From positions 1-33,657 of the forward strand of contig PAIH01000044.1 of assembly GCA_002711105.1 (NCBI GenBank): a stretch of 33,657 bases of DNA, in the 5' to 3' direction. A program made the translations under genes and the position numbers. The notes under the pieces are model-generated. The model did no database searches, was not told the origin of the DNA, and worked only from the letters and a program-made list of their open reading frames with translations. This document shows, one piece after another, positions 22,555 through 31,578 of this stretch. Source of the stretch: Planctomycetota bacterium (GTDB lineage Bacteria; Planctomycetota; UBA8108; UBA1146). Every line of letters begins with the position of its first letter. The first letter of the stretch is position 1.

Positions 22555-23223
22555 TCAGGATTGAGGAGCCTGAAGAGGCCGTACCTCGACCTCTCCGATC
22601 AGGGTTCCCTCAGGAGCCTGCAGGATCCCTGCCACCACCTGGGCAACCTCCTTTGCGGGGACCCCTGGAGACCCTCCAGACTCGATAGACCCCGGATGGA
22701 CCAGGGAAACGCGGATTCCTTCATCTCGAAATTCGTGAAAAATCGAGCGGCTCCAGCCTACCAGACCGTGTTTTGCGGCAGCGTAGGCCGATCCGCCTGG
22801 CAGCGGCTGAGTCCCCGAAATTGAGGAAATTTGGACCAAAGACCCCCCTCCGGACTGCCTTAGATGGGGTAAAGCGGCCATCGTGGCGTGAACCGCTGAC
22901 AATAAATTCTGCTCGATGACCGCTCGAAACTGCTCGGGATCGAGTTCATCGAAGCGACTGCGAAGTACCTTCCCAGCATTGTTGACCAGGGCATCGAGCC
23001 CTCCCAGTTGGTGCGCCAGTTGCTCGATGGCAGAGCCTGCAGCGATCGGATCGACCAGATCAGCACTCACTCCCGATACCGCAGCACCACAACGAAGCGC
23101 CGCCGCTACTGCCTCCCCATCCCGCGCGACGATTCCGACCTGCCAACCATTCGTCGTCAGTTGTTGAGCGATGGAAAGCCCGAGACCGCGACTTCCCCCC
23201 GTCACGATGACCCTACGATCCAA
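22555..23223 (-). CDS. Short-chain dehydrogenase/reductase (SDR)
   Basis: The TTG at 23223 was chosen because AAGGAG lies 7 nt upstream and the Rossmann strand begins at once; a longer frame from 23343 would run through the divergent gene's promoter. The 222-residue product has the cofactor loop TGGSRGLG (residues 8-15), LVNNAG (79-84), a catalytic Ser in QISSISG, and YAAAK (Tyr147, Lys151). HPGSI follows in the usual place. It is a classical NAD(P)-dependent oxidoreductase; the substrate is unknown. The C terminus is short. It is divergent from the BtpA-family gene. Confidence 0.92.
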   Translation of the reverse strand: MDRRVIVTGGSRGLGLSIAQQLTTNGWQVGIVARDGEAVAAALRCGAAVSGVSADLVDPIAAGSAIEQLAHQLGGLDALVNNAGKVLRSRFDELDPEQFRAVIEQNLLSAVHATMAALPHLRQSGGGSLVQISSISGTQPLPGGSAYAAAKHGLVGWSRSIFHEFRDEGIRVSLVHPGSIESGGSPGVPAKEVAQVVAGILQAPEGTLIGEVEVRPLQAPQS

Positions 23224-23292
23224 TGCAACTCTCCTTCCACTGCCCGAAATGCCATGGCAGGGTACACTATCCAACTTCCTGGAAGGAGTCGG

Positions 23293-24090
23293 ATGGCATT
23301 CCCCTTCGGCCTCGGCAGTCGATCGATCATCGGAGTCGTGCATCTTCGCCCACTACCGGGAAGCCCACGCTGTGACGACAGCCGAAAAAATATCCGACAG
23401 TATGCTATTCGTGATGCCGAAGCTCTGCTTGCCGGTGGAATCGACGCGATCATCGTCGAAAACTTCGGCGATGCTCCGTTCCAGCCGGTCAAGGTAGAAT
23501 CCAGTACCGTGGCGGAGATGAGCGTTATCGTGTCCGCCATCATCGAACTCGCAATCACGGTCCCCGTTGGGGTAAACGTATTGCGAAATGATGCTTCATC
23601 AGCACTGGCCATCGCTGCTGCCACCGGTAGTCGTTTCATCCGCGTCAATGTTCACACTTCGGCGATGCTGACTGACCAGGGCTGGATCAGCGGACGTGCC
23701 CATGAAACCCTACGACAACGGCAAATCATCGACGCAGACTCGATTGCCATCGCTGCAGATGTGGGAGTCAAACATGCTGCCAGATCAAACGACTACGATG
23801 CAGGTAATGCTGCCGTCGAAACGGTCGAGAGGGGACTCGCTGATGCGGTGATCGTGACGGGGAAATCAACCGGAGATCCGCTCGATCTCGAAGAACTACG
23901 ACAGGTGCGAGTGGCAATCCCCCGAACACCGCTGCTCGCCGGTAGTGGCGTCGATCACGACAACGTCGTTCGGATCCTGGAGATTGCCGACGCTGCGATC
24001 GTTGGCACCTCGCTGAAGGAAGACAACGATGTAAAGAATCCGGTGGATGTAACCCAGGTCAAGAATCTGATGAAGAGAGCCAGGGGCTAG
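23293..24090 (+). CDS. BtpA/SgcQ family protein
   Basis: The ATG at 23293 follows GGAAGGAG at ideal distance, giving 265 residues; a longer upstream frame has no support. The opening IIGVVHLRPLPGSPR and DAEALLAGGIDAIIVENFGDAPF are hallmarks of the BtpA family, TIM-barrel proteins named after a cyanobacterial photosystem I biogenesis factor and also found as SgcQ in a sugar gene cluster. The second half has IAADVGVKHA, VIVTGKSTGDP and LLAGSGVDHDNV, phosphate-binding-type loops. The enzymatic activity of this family is not established. A non-photosynthetic role is expected here. Its stop overlaps that of the next gene through CTAG. Confidence 0.93.
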   Translation: MAFPFGLGSRSIIGVVHLRPLPGSPRCDDSRKNIRQYAIRDAEALLAGGIDAIIVENFGDAPFQPVKVESSTVAEMSVIVSAIIELAITVPVGVNVLRNDASSALAIAAATGSRFIRVNVHTSAMLTDQGWISGRAHETLRQRQIIDADSIAIAADVGVKHAARSNDYDAGNAAVETVERGLADAVIVTGKSTGDPLDLEELRQVRVAIPRTPLLAGSGVDHDNVVRILEIADAAIVGTSLKEDNDVKNPVDVTQVKNLMKRARG

Positions 24091-24428
24091 AGTTCTGGCA
24101 AGTTTGTTTTTTCCAGAGTTCCCCCACCTTCAATGAGACGAATTGCCACCTGCGCCACAAGAGCCTTCACTCCTGCTGTTTTCTCCACCGGATGATGCTG
24201 TTGGCAACGAACCACGGTGTTTGTCTTCTTCTGTTCGACCACAATCAAGAAACGCTGTGTAACTCCCAGTTCGATCGCCAGAGCCAGGACCAGTAACTGC
24301 GTTGCGTCCGAGCGTAGATAGGCGGCCAGGAGATTTCTCACTTCCGAACCGTTTACTTGTTGATATGGCTCGAACCCGTGCCAGAACTGGTCAAGGGGAG
24401 GTGCTCCCGAAATGACGGCATGGGGCAT
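24087..24428 (-). CDS. Conserved-looking small protein of unknown function
   Basis: The ATG at 24428 has AAAGGAG 7 nt upstream, which fixes a 113-residue product and makes a real gene likely. I do not recognise the family. It is a soluble, mixed protein starting MPHAVISGAPPLDQFW, with RNLLAAYLRSDATQLLVLALAIE in the middle, QRFLIVVEQKKTNTVVRC, and a C-terminal GVKALVAQVAIRLIEGGG helix. There is no signal peptide or membrane helix. The composition and the order of helices and strands suggest a compact alpha/beta domain. It converges on the BtpA-family gene with a 4-bp overlap and is divergent from the gamma-carbonic-anhydrase-like gene. Confidence 0.7.
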   Translation of the reverse strand: MPHAVISGAPPLDQFWHGFEPYQQVNGSEVRNLLAAYLRSDATQLLVLALAIELGVTQRFLIVVEQKKTNTVVRCQQHHPVEKTAGVKALVAQVAIRLIEGGGTLEKTNLPEL

Positions 24429-24538
24429 CCGCTGTCTCCTTTCTGGCGGGCGTTGCTGCCTGCCTTGTGTCTGATTATCGTTAGTCGAAGGTGCCGATGG
24501 CAAGCCAGGCAAATACAGTGTTCAGGAGAGAAATTGGG

Positions 24539-25123
24539 ATGACACCATCCGATGCGGCGGATTCCGCCTCACCAGAAAATCGTACACTCCCCGGAGATCC
24601 CGTGGACCTTCGAATTGGAAGCTCTTTCCACGAGGTAAACGGTTGGTTCCACGCTGGAAACGCCACCATCGTTGGTGATGTGCGCATCGGCAAAGGGTCA
24701 GGAATATGGTACGGCGCTACCCTGAGAGGCGATGACGCCCCCATCAGCTTGGGTGAAAGAGTGAATGTTCAAGACCTGGCGGTTCTACACGCGGATCCTG
24801 ATAAGCCATTGGTCATAGGAGATGACGTCACCATTGGTCATGGAGCCATCGTTCACTGCAGATCAATCGGGGACGGGTCACTCATCGGAATGGGTTCTGT
24901 GCTACTAGAAGATGTTGCGGTAGGCGAAGGAAGCCTGATCGCTGCAGGAGCGGTAGTAGCTCCCGGAACTCAAATCCCTCCCCGGTCACTCGTCGTAGGA
25001 GTACCCGGACGAATCGTGAGAGAAGTTTCGGAAACGGAACTGGCTTCCTTCATCGCCTCGGCGAACAAGTACGCGAAAAATGCCGTACACTTCCAACGGA
25101 ACTACGGAGATCATTCTCAATGA
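24539..25123 (+). CDS. Gamma-carbonic-anhydrase-like hexapeptide-repeat protein
   Basis: The ATG at 24539 with AGGAG upstream gives 194 residues; an in-frame GTG at 24491 is less likely. The body is a left-handed beta-helix built from hexapeptide repeats (ATIVGDVRIGKGSGIWYGATLRGD, then VIGDDVTIGHGAIVH and later SLIGMGSVLL). The three zinc-ligand histidines of the gamma class are in place: His84 (AVLHAD), His101 and His106 (IGHGAIVHC). A C-terminal helix (SETELASFIASANKY) completes the fold. Most such proteins are called gamma carbonic anhydrase or YrdA-like; activity cannot be told from sequence. It overlaps tsaB by 4 bp. Confidence 0.93.
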   Translation: MTPSDAADSASPENRTLPGDPVDLRIGSSFHEVNGWFHAGNATIVGDVRIGKGSGIWYGATLRGDDAPISLGERVNVQDLAVLHADPDKPLVIGDDVTIGHGAIVHCRSIGDGSLIGMGSVLLEDVAVGEGSLIAAGAVVAPGTQIPPRSLVVGVPGRIVREVSETELASFIASANKYAKNAVHFQRNYGDHSQ

Positions 25124-25848
25124 AAATATCTCCCGACGGCTACATTCTGATGATTGAGACCAGTCAACGAAGTGGTTCCGTTGCGCTAGGAACCTACGAC
25201 GGGGAAAGTCGGGATGAAGAACTGTTCAGCCCTGGGTTGGTACACGGGAAAGAACTGCTGCCGAGGATTGACACCATCATCGAGCGAAACCAGGCGAAGG
25301 CTCGCCTTGCAGTAGTTGCGGTCAGTATCGGACCGGGCTCCTTCACCGGCACCCGAATCGGAGTCTCCGCTGCAAAAGCCATCGCCTGGTCACTCAAAAT
25401 TCCAGCACTGGGGATATCATCGCTCGATGTCATCGCCTCCAACATCGAGGAGGATGGGAAATGGGGAGTTGTTCTCGACGCCAGCGGTGGAGATCTGGAC
25501 CTGGCCTTGTTCGAAATCAGCCAGGGCAATGTACTGCGCCTCGACGAAGATCAGGCCCTCAATAAGGAACAATTCTCTGCCCTGATCGAGCCCGGAACGC
25601 GATTCATCGGTTCCGGTTCCAGAGCAGCCGATTTTCCTGCACACCTGGAGACCGGCCCTGAAAACTGGGACATCCCGCGAGCCTGCCATGGCCTGAAGAT
25701 CGCGAACTCGCTCGTACATGAGATCGTAGCAGGAAGTGCGCCTCCTCCCGGTTGGGAACAGCCGCACCTGCTCAACCCTCGATATCTCCGGGTGAGTCGA
25801 GCTGAAGAAGTCCGACGTCGTCGTATCGCAGGAGAGGAACAGGCATGA
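25120..25848 (+). CDS. tsaB: tRNA threonylcarbamoyladenosine biosynthesis protein TsaB
   Basis: The 242-residue product has the ASKHA-fold start ILMIETSQRSGSVAL, a HGKELLP motif, and the TsaB signature VSIGPGSFTGTRIGVSAAKAIAW (a glycine-rich loop) followed by GISSLDVIA. TsaB is the scaffold partner of TsaD in making t6A37 on ANN-decoding tRNAs; it is not itself catalytic. It overlaps both neighbours by 4 bp (ATGA at 25120 and at 25845). TsaD, TsaE and TsaC are not in the window. Confidence 0.94.
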   Translation: MKISPDGYILMIETSQRSGSVALGTYDGESRDEELFSPGLVHGKELLPRIDTIIERNQAKARLAVVAVSIGPGSFTGTRIGVSAAKAIAWSLKIPALGISSLDVIASNIEEDGKWGVVLDASGGDLDLALFEISQGNVLRLDEDQALNKEQFSALIEPGTRFIGSGSRAADFPAHLETGPENWDIPRACHGLKIANSLVHEIVAGSAPPPGWEQPHLLNPRYLRVSRAEEVRRRRIAGEEQA

Positions 25849-26981
25849 AACCGGAACGTGCCTGGGCCACCATCGATCTCGATGTCATCGCGAATAACCT
25901 CAAACTTCTCCGACGTCATTTGCCTGATAAGAAGATCCTCGCAGTAGTCAAAGCGGACGCGTACGGACACGGCTCCATCGCGGTATCTAGGCGACTCGCC
26001 GCGGAAAACATCGATTTCCTCGGAGTAGGAACATCACGGGAAGCTCTTGATCTCCGTGAAGCCGGAATCTCGACTCCGATCCTCGTTCTCGGTGCTTTGG
26101 TAGAACCAGAACTGGACCTTCTCATCGATCAGAAGGTCTCTGTCACCATCCATTCTCCAGGACGAATCAAGATCCTCAATGAAACAGCACTCCAGATGGG
26201 ACAAACCCTCGGAGTCCATCTACTGATCGACACTGGAATGTCGAGGCTCGGAGTGAGTCCCGATCAGGCGGTCTCTCATGCGTGGGCGATTGATCATTGT
26301 AAAGGACTGCGCCTCGAGGGGATTGGTACTCACCTCCCTTCCCCCTCACAACCGCAGATCGTTTCTCGCCAGCGGGAAATACTGCACCAGATCGTCAGAG
26401 AGTTACAAAGTGCCGGATTCGATTCTTTTCTGGTTCATGTAGATGCCAGCGAATCTGCTCTCAGAGACCCCGATCCCGCTGCTGGTATGGTTCGTATCGG
26501 AGGAGCTCTCTATGGTTTCTTTAACAAACTCCCGGCCGGAAGCGGCCTGGAAGCAGCTCTTTCCCTCCGTAGTCAAATCGTATACCTACGTGATCACCCC
26601 CCGGGACACTCGATAGGTTACGGTGGAACTTATGTAACTACTCGACAATCAAGACTGGCAACGGTACCTATCGGATATCACGATGGCTTCCCCTCGACCC
26701 TTTCGAATTGTGGTCAGATGGTCATTCGGGGACAGCGTGTTCCGGTGGTAGGTCGGGTAACGATGGATTACACAATCATCGATGTCACCGACGTTCCCGG
26801 AACCGTAGTCGGGGATGAAGTTGTTTTGATCGGTTCATCCGGAAGCGAGCGAATTGAAGCTGAAGAGATCTCACAATGGTGTGGAATCTTACCTTATGAG
26901 GTGACCTGCCTGCTGGGCAGGAGAATCAACAGGCATCATGTTGCCAGGATCTCCGAAGAATTAGAGCTGGAAGGGAGGTAA
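25845..26981 (+). CDS. alr: Alanine racemase
   Basis: The 378-residue product has the PLP-lysine motif AVVKADAYGHG (Lys36), the second catalytic base Tyr259 in SIGYGGTY, MVRIGGALYG for phosphate binding, and a C-terminal beta domain with GRVTMDYTIIDVT. It converts L-alanine to D-alanine for peptidoglycan. Full length and all motifs are normal. A complete alr supports a peptidoglycan wall in this organism. It overlaps tsaB by 4 bp and is followed after 4 bp by the AsmA-like gene. Confidence 0.97.
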   Translation: MKPERAWATIDLDVIANNLKLLRRHLPDKKILAVVKADAYGHGSIAVSRRLAAENIDFLGVGTSREALDLREAGISTPILVLGALVEPELDLLIDQKVSVTIHSPGRIKILNETALQMGQTLGVHLLIDTGMSRLGVSPDQAVSHAWAIDHCKGLRLEGIGTHLPSPSQPQIVSRQREILHQIVRELQSAGFDSFLVHVDASESALRDPDPAAGMVRIGGALYGFFNKLPAGSGLEAALSLRSQIVYLRDHPPGHSIGYGGTYVTTRQSRLATVPIGYHDGFPSTLSNCGQMVIRGQRVPVVGRVTMDYTIIDVTDVPGTVVGDEVVLIGSSGSERIEAEEISQWCGILPYEVTCLLGRRINRHHVARISEELELEGR

Positions 26982-26985
26982 GCAA

Positions 26986-29900
26986 GTGGAAGATATTACC
27001 CGTTCAAATACTGCCACTGTTTCCATTACCCTTCCAAAAGGCAGAAAAAAGGCAACCAAAACCAGACTTCGTGCCCGATACCGTCGCATTCTTCTGTTCA
27101 TCATCGTCATTCCGGTCTTGTTTGCTGGAGTGACTTTTTGGATCGGATCCTGGGTTCTGAGTCCAGAGCAGATGAAGTATCGCGCTCAGGCTCTTCTGGC
27201 AGAACGTCTTTCCACCGGTTTCGTCATCGAGGACATTCAATGGAGATGGCCTTCCAGAATTCTTGTCAAGAATCTTGTGATTCACCCTCCCCACGGAAGC
27301 CGCTATGCAGAGTTACTTCGAATCTCTCATCTCGAGATCGGATTGGACCCATTAGCACTACTGCTGGGTAAAACACACATCGAGCGGATTGAAATTTCGG
27401 GGTCGACGATGACCCTGGAAAGAGATCACCTGGGAGAATTGACCATTCTCGATGTGATGCGAGACTCGATAGCTCCCATCCAGGGGCCTGCACCTGCTTA
27501 CGATACGGAAGACACGACTGCACTATCCCCACCCGAGTTGATTATCTCCAACCTACGCGTCGAAACTTGCCCCGAAACGATTGCTCACAGTCCAGAAGGT
27601 TTACAGGTCTCCAGCCTGCGACTCGAAGTTTCCCCCGACGACTCACAACTATGGAATCTTGATGGTGTCGCCTTCGATAGCTCGGTGCGTAGTATCCGTC
27701 TTGAAGGTGGTGGAAGACTCTCGATGGGAGATTTCGAGCTCGCACTCGATATCGATCGGATACAGCTCGATCAACACCTCCGAGAGAGGATTCCGCCGGC
27801 ACTCCGATTGATCTGGGACAATTACCATCCAACCGGAATTGCCAGTTTGAAACACACTCTGATTTTACGCGACGCACAGCCGGTTAAAAATTCTACCGAA
27901 CTCAGTATCAGTCAAGGCTCACTTCGGTTCCAGGAACCCAACATCTTCGTCGATCAACTGTCGGGAAAGCTAGAGATCACACCAGACGCCATCTCTTTCC
28001 GAGATCCATTGGAGGGGAAATTCTTCGGGGCACGAGCGCTACTGCGTGGGGAAATCGAATTGGACGCACTCGAACCTGGCCGAAGCGAACTCGAACTCGC
28101 CATCGAGGGCCTCGTCTTCGAACCAAGAATCTATGATGTACTTCCCGAAGCCATCCAGAAAATCTGGAGCAAATTTTCTCCATCTGGAGAGTTCGATCTT
28201 CGTATTACAGCGGCGAGCGAACAATATCCACCAGCGGTAGAGGAAATGCGGATTGTTCTGTCAGATGTTGATGGAAGTTACTTTGATTACCCATATCCTC
28301 TTCGCAACCTTCAGGGAGAAATTCGTTATTTCGATGGTCAAGTCGAGCTGGATATCTCCGGCGGAATCGCGGGCGAACCCATCCGCGGTCGTGGAATCTT
28401 CAAGGCAGAACCGGGCGGAGAAACCCATCTCGTCATAGAGGGCAAATCGCTATCTCTTGATGATCGGGTCCGGACAGCACTCGGTGATCGATACTCAGAC
28501 ATCTTCGATCTCTATTCGCCACAAGGAGAATCAGATCTTCGTATCGAGTTCGAACGTCAAAAAACCGGCGATCCATTAGACCTGCGAATCTTGCTGGACC
28601 CCAGAAAAGCCAGCATCGCGCATAAAGCATTCCCCTATCGCGTCCATGATCTCCTCGGACGGGTCATCATCGAAGCCACCCAAGGAAAGGTACTGTTCCA
28701 GAACCTCACTGGGCGACACGGCCAGAGTGAACTGGCACTTCCTGCTGGATTGATTGAATTCGATAACGGGCAGATTGCGCGGATGGAGATACCCATCGAG
28801 AGCCCGAAACTGGTTCCTGACGAAGAATTGATTTCTGCCTTGCCAGCTGAGGTTGCGGACCGACTCCGTTCGCTCGACATCCTGAAAGGCGGAGGATCAC
28901 TCGATACCATCGTCGAACTTCGTATCGACGAGAACACTCCTTTTGATATCTACGTCCGTTCACGGATCGCCGATCCGGTGCGCCTGCGTTACCACAAACT
29001 TCCTTACCCACTGGTATTCCATCAGGGCCAAGTGGTTTTTTCCAGTACCGAGGGACGTATCCGGCTCGATGAATTGAAAACCGATCCTGATAGTTCACCG
29101 ATCGTGAGTGTCTCCGGCGAAATAGGACCCGATGATTCTACCGAGGACCTTCCGCCTTCGGCAGACACCACTCTTCTCTCGCTGGACTTAACGATTCTCG
29201 ATGGGCCAGATGGCAAGGGGTTGCTTCTTTCAGATGAAGAATTGGTCCAAAACCTTCCCGAGGATCTGAAGAACTTCTTCCTGAAGATGCAACTAGCTGG
29301 AAGTGTCTCGGGTCGGATCGGTGTTCTGTACCGATATCAGAAGAACGAACTCGAAGATCCCAGCGAGATCGTTCAGTACGACGTCCAGGGCCAATTAGAA
29401 CAAGGCGGATTCGATTTCGCACTGCGTGCCGAAGAACTGTCAGCGAACTTCGTGATCCATGGTGGAATCCAACCTGGTCAGGGTCATACATTCTCAGGCC
29501 AGCTGTCCGATGGCGATTTCAGATTTTCTCGATTCCATGCCACGGTGCCCCCGACCCGGACACTCAGTTTCACTTACGGAATCGATCATCCTAGCCTGGC
29601 AATCCAGAGTGATGTCAAAGAGAGCTCCCCATCTCAGTGGATCATCCAGCGACTTCCAGCGGATCGATCGATGCTTTTTCAGGCAGAATTGGGCCCCAGT
29701 GAAATCTACGGTGGACCTCTCAATGGTTTCTTCTTCGCAGATCTGAATCCAAACGATGGAGTGTTTGCTGGCGAAGCGAATCTCACCAATGTGGATCTCT
29801 CACTTGGCTCGGAAATCCTATTTCGCAAGAAAGGGGTTCGTGGCGAAGCTAAAGGATCCGCCAAGGTGGAAGGCATCGTCGGGTCACCGGAGTCGGTGCA

Positions 29901-30282
29901 AGGTGACGGCGAGTTCTCGATCCGAAACGGAAAACTGGTAACGATCCCGCTTCTGGCAGGTGCCATTATCAATCCGTTCGAGGGACTCAATCGCAATAAT
30001 AATCGGATCAAGGAAGCCGACTGTAATTTCATCATCCATGATCAGATATTCGATTTCCAGGGATTGGGCTCGATCATACTGAGAAGTCCCACAGGAAAAA
30101 TCCTCGGTAGGGGAACCGTGGGATTCAACAAGAACCTGAACCTGGTGATGGAACCCCAGACTCTGGGCGGAGCACCACTCATCTCAGATATTGCAAACCG
30201 TCTTCTACGTTTCCGAATTCGAGGGACCCTGGACAAACCGAAATTAAATTCCCGGAGGGAAACTGCCCCCCAAGGCCGTTGA
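26986..30282 (+). CDS. Large AsmA-like / TamB-like envelope protein
   Basis: The product is 1098 residues from a GTG at 26986 with GGGAGG 7 nt upstream. A basic cytoplasmic start leads to one membrane helix (RILLFIIVIPVLFAGVTFWIGSWVL, about residues 34-58). After it comes an AsmA-like opening (ALLAERLSTGFVIEDIQWRWPSRILVKNLVIHPP) and LLRISHLEIGLDPLALLLGKTHIERIEISGSTM, the pattern that opens bridge-type lipid-transfer proteins. The remaining ~950 residues are beta-rich repeats without catalytic motifs. The C terminus is AsmA-like (GEFSIRNGKLVTIPLLAGAI ... RIRGTLDKPKL). Such proteins are thought to move phospholipids between inner and outer membranes. The gene follows alr at 4 bp, so it is the last gene of the cell-envelope run. 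Family assignment is by architecture. Confidence 0.85.
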   Translation: MEDITRSNTATVSITLPKGRKKATKTRLRARYRRILLFIIVIPVLFAGVTFWIGSWVLSPEQMKYRAQALLAERLSTGFVIEDIQWRWPSRILVKNLVIHPPHGSRYAELLRISHLEIGLDPLALLLGKTHIERIEISGSTMTLERDHLGELTILDVMRDSIAPIQGPAPAYDTEDTTALSPPELIISNLRVETCPETIAHSPEGLQVSSLRLEVSPDDSQLWNLDGVAFDSSVRSIRLEGGGRLSMGDFELALDIDRIQLDQHLRERIPPALRLIWDNYHPTGIASLKHTLILRDAQPVKNSTELSISQGSLRFQEPNIFVDQLSGKLEITPDAISFRDPLEGKFFGARALLRGEIELDALEPGRSELELAIEGLVFEPRIYDVLPEAIQKIWSKFSPSGEFDLRITAASEQYPPAVEEMRIVLSDVDGSYFDYPYPLRNLQGEIRYFDGQVELDISGGIAGEPIRGRGIFKAEPGGETHLVIEGKSLSLDDRVRTALGDRYSDIFDLYSPQGESDLRIEFERQKTGDPLDLRILLDPRKASIAHKAFPYRVHDLLGRVIIEATQGKVLFQNLTGRHGQSELALPAGLIEFDNGQIARMEIPIESPKLVPDEELISALPAEVADRLRSLDILKGGGSLDTIVELRIDENTPFDIYVRSRIADPVRLRYHKLPYPLVFHQGQVVFSSTEGRIRLDELKTDPDSSPIVSVSGEIGPDDSTEDLPPSADTTLLSLDLTILDGPDGKGLLLSDEELVQNLPEDLKNFFLKMQLAGSVSGRIGVLYRYQKNELEDPSEIVQYDVQGQLEQGGFDFALRAEELSANFVIHGGIQPGQGHTFSGQLSDGDFRFSRFHATVPPTRTLSFTYGIDHPSLAIQSDVKESSPSQWIIQRLPADRSMLFQAELGPSEIYGGPLNGFFFADLNPNDGVFAGEANLTNVDLSLGSEILFRKKGVRGEAKGSAKVEGIVGSPESVQGDGEFSIRNGKLVTIPLLAGAIINPFEGLNRNNNRIKEADCNFIIHDQIFDFQGLGSIILRSPTGKILGRGTVGFNKNLNLVMEPQTLGGAPLISDIANRLLRFRIRGTLDKPKLNSRRETAPQGR

Positions 30283-30331
30283 GAAGCCCGACGAGGGGCA
30301 AAAGCAGCGACTCGACCCCGCGATCTCGACA

Positions 30332-30376
30332 ATCCTGAACACGGCACTTTTATGAACCAGTTCCAGGGTTCAGGAT
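30332..30376 (+). promoter_or_regulatory. 9-bp inverted repeat upstream of the DUF3500 gene
   Basis: ATCCTGAAC (30332-30340) is mirrored by GTTCAGGAT (30368-30376), perfect arms separated by 27 bp, ending 17 bp before the start codon and just ahead of its GGAGG. It could be an operator dyad or an mRNA stem that controls access to the ribosome site. The gap from 30283 to 30393 holds nothing else that I recognise. Confidence 0.35.
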
Positions 30377-30393
30377 GTCCGCGGAGGTAACCA

Positions 30394-31512
30394 ATGAAAC
30401 CAACTAAATCTCCCCATCGCCGTCGACTGCTGACAAAGATATTCCTATCGGTATTCCTGCTGGTTCCGATCCTCGTCGGTTCCTTTCCTGTTTTCCCCGG
30501 TTCCGGAAAAGGGGTTCTGATTCCGCAGCAGGTGGCCAGAGATATCAGCCAGTGTGCCCGTTCACTGCTGGATGCCCTGGGAAAAGACCAACGAGAGAAA
30601 ATCCACTTCGTTGCCACTCCGGGGTCTAAAGGAACTGAAGCGCTCTCCACCTGGACATATTTTCCCGGCGAGCGGCCAGGATTGAAACTGAATGAAATGA
30701 CTGCTCAAGAAAGAGTTCTGGCACAACGCCTGGTGAGAAGTGGTCTCTCCGATACGGGACAACTGAAATGGAATGCCATCGTGGCACTTGAAGATGTGTT
30801 ACGAATGATGAGTGCAGCTTCTAATCGCTCTGGCAAACCTGATCCATCTCGGGACCCTGGGCTCTACACCTTTGCCATCTTCGGTGAACCCGGCGCGAAT
30901 GCTCCCTGGGGTTGGCGAGTCGAAGGACACCACATTTCAATCAAGTTCCTGCTCGATGGTAACCAGGTGCTCTCTTCTACACCCGCCTTCCTGGGCGCCG
31001 CTCCGACAGTTCCTCTGATGGGTCCCAACACCGGGACCGAACTTCTCGATGAGGAAGAAGACCTGGCTCTCACCCTGATGAGAGCGTTCACAGCAGAACA
31101 AAAGGAAATCGCCATCCAGAAGAGCGGACTTCCTCGAGATGTCGTGACCGGACCGGGACATCCAGGCGCACCCGATGCCCTGGGTATCCGTCTCGACCAA
31201 CTGGATCCATCCCAGAAGATCCTGCTCGATGCCCTCATCGATTCTCATCTCGCAATATTGAACTCCTCCATCGAGCAGGCAGAAAAATCTCGTATCACCG
31301 ATGCAAGCCTCGACGAGATTCGATTCGCCTGGTGGGGACCACTCGACAAGGAAATGCGTCACGCTTATCGGATCCAGGGTCCGACCTTTGTTGTAGAACT
31401 GGTCCGGACGGCCGGAGACCCGGGACATGTGCACATCGTCCGGAGAGATCCTGATCGAGACCTGGATGATTCCCCGCTTCTTCAACATCTCCAACAGGCG
31501 CATGGCGAATGA
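30394..31512 (+). CDS. DUF3500 family exported protein
   Basis: The product is 372 residues with GGAGG 6 nt before the ATG. The N terminus has Arg/Lys residues followed by a hydrophobic stretch (IFLSVFLLVPILVGSFPVF), a signal peptide or anchor. The mature part has DUF3500 hallmarks: WTYFPGERPGLKLNEMTAQER, LVRSGLSDTGQLK, FAIFGEPGANAPWGWRVEGHHISIKF and, near the end, FAWWGP with GPTFVVEL. The family is widespread in planctomycetes and fungi; no reaction is established. Conserved His and Trp residues in EGHH suggest a ligand or metal site. It lies between the AsmA-like gene and ftcD on the same strand. Confidence 0.92.
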   Translation: MKPTKSPHRRRLLTKIFLSVFLLVPILVGSFPVFPGSGKGVLIPQQVARDISQCARSLLDALGKDQREKIHFVATPGSKGTEALSTWTYFPGERPGLKLNEMTAQERVLAQRLVRSGLSDTGQLKWNAIVALEDVLRMMSAASNRSGKPDPSRDPGLYTFAIFGEPGANAPWGWRVEGHHISIKFLLDGNQVLSSTPAFLGAAPTVPLMGPNTGTELLDEEEDLALTLMRAFTAEQKEIAIQKSGLPRDVVTGPGHPGAPDALGIRLDQLDPSQKILLDALIDSHLAILNSSIEQAEKSRITDASLDEIRFAWWGPLDKEMRHAYRIQGPTFVVELVRTAGDPGHVHIVRRDPDRDLDDSPLLQHLQQAHGE

Positions 31513-31578
31513 AACCTGCCAGAGCCGCTCGACTGACGAACGGATTCGCTCCATCATGTCGGGTTCAGGGAGGATTTG

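Noticed and set aside
23008-23292. A 95-codon N-terminal extension of the BtpA-family protein
   Set aside because: It would overlap most of the SDR start on the other strand; the ATG at 23293 has a strong ribosome site and matches the family start.
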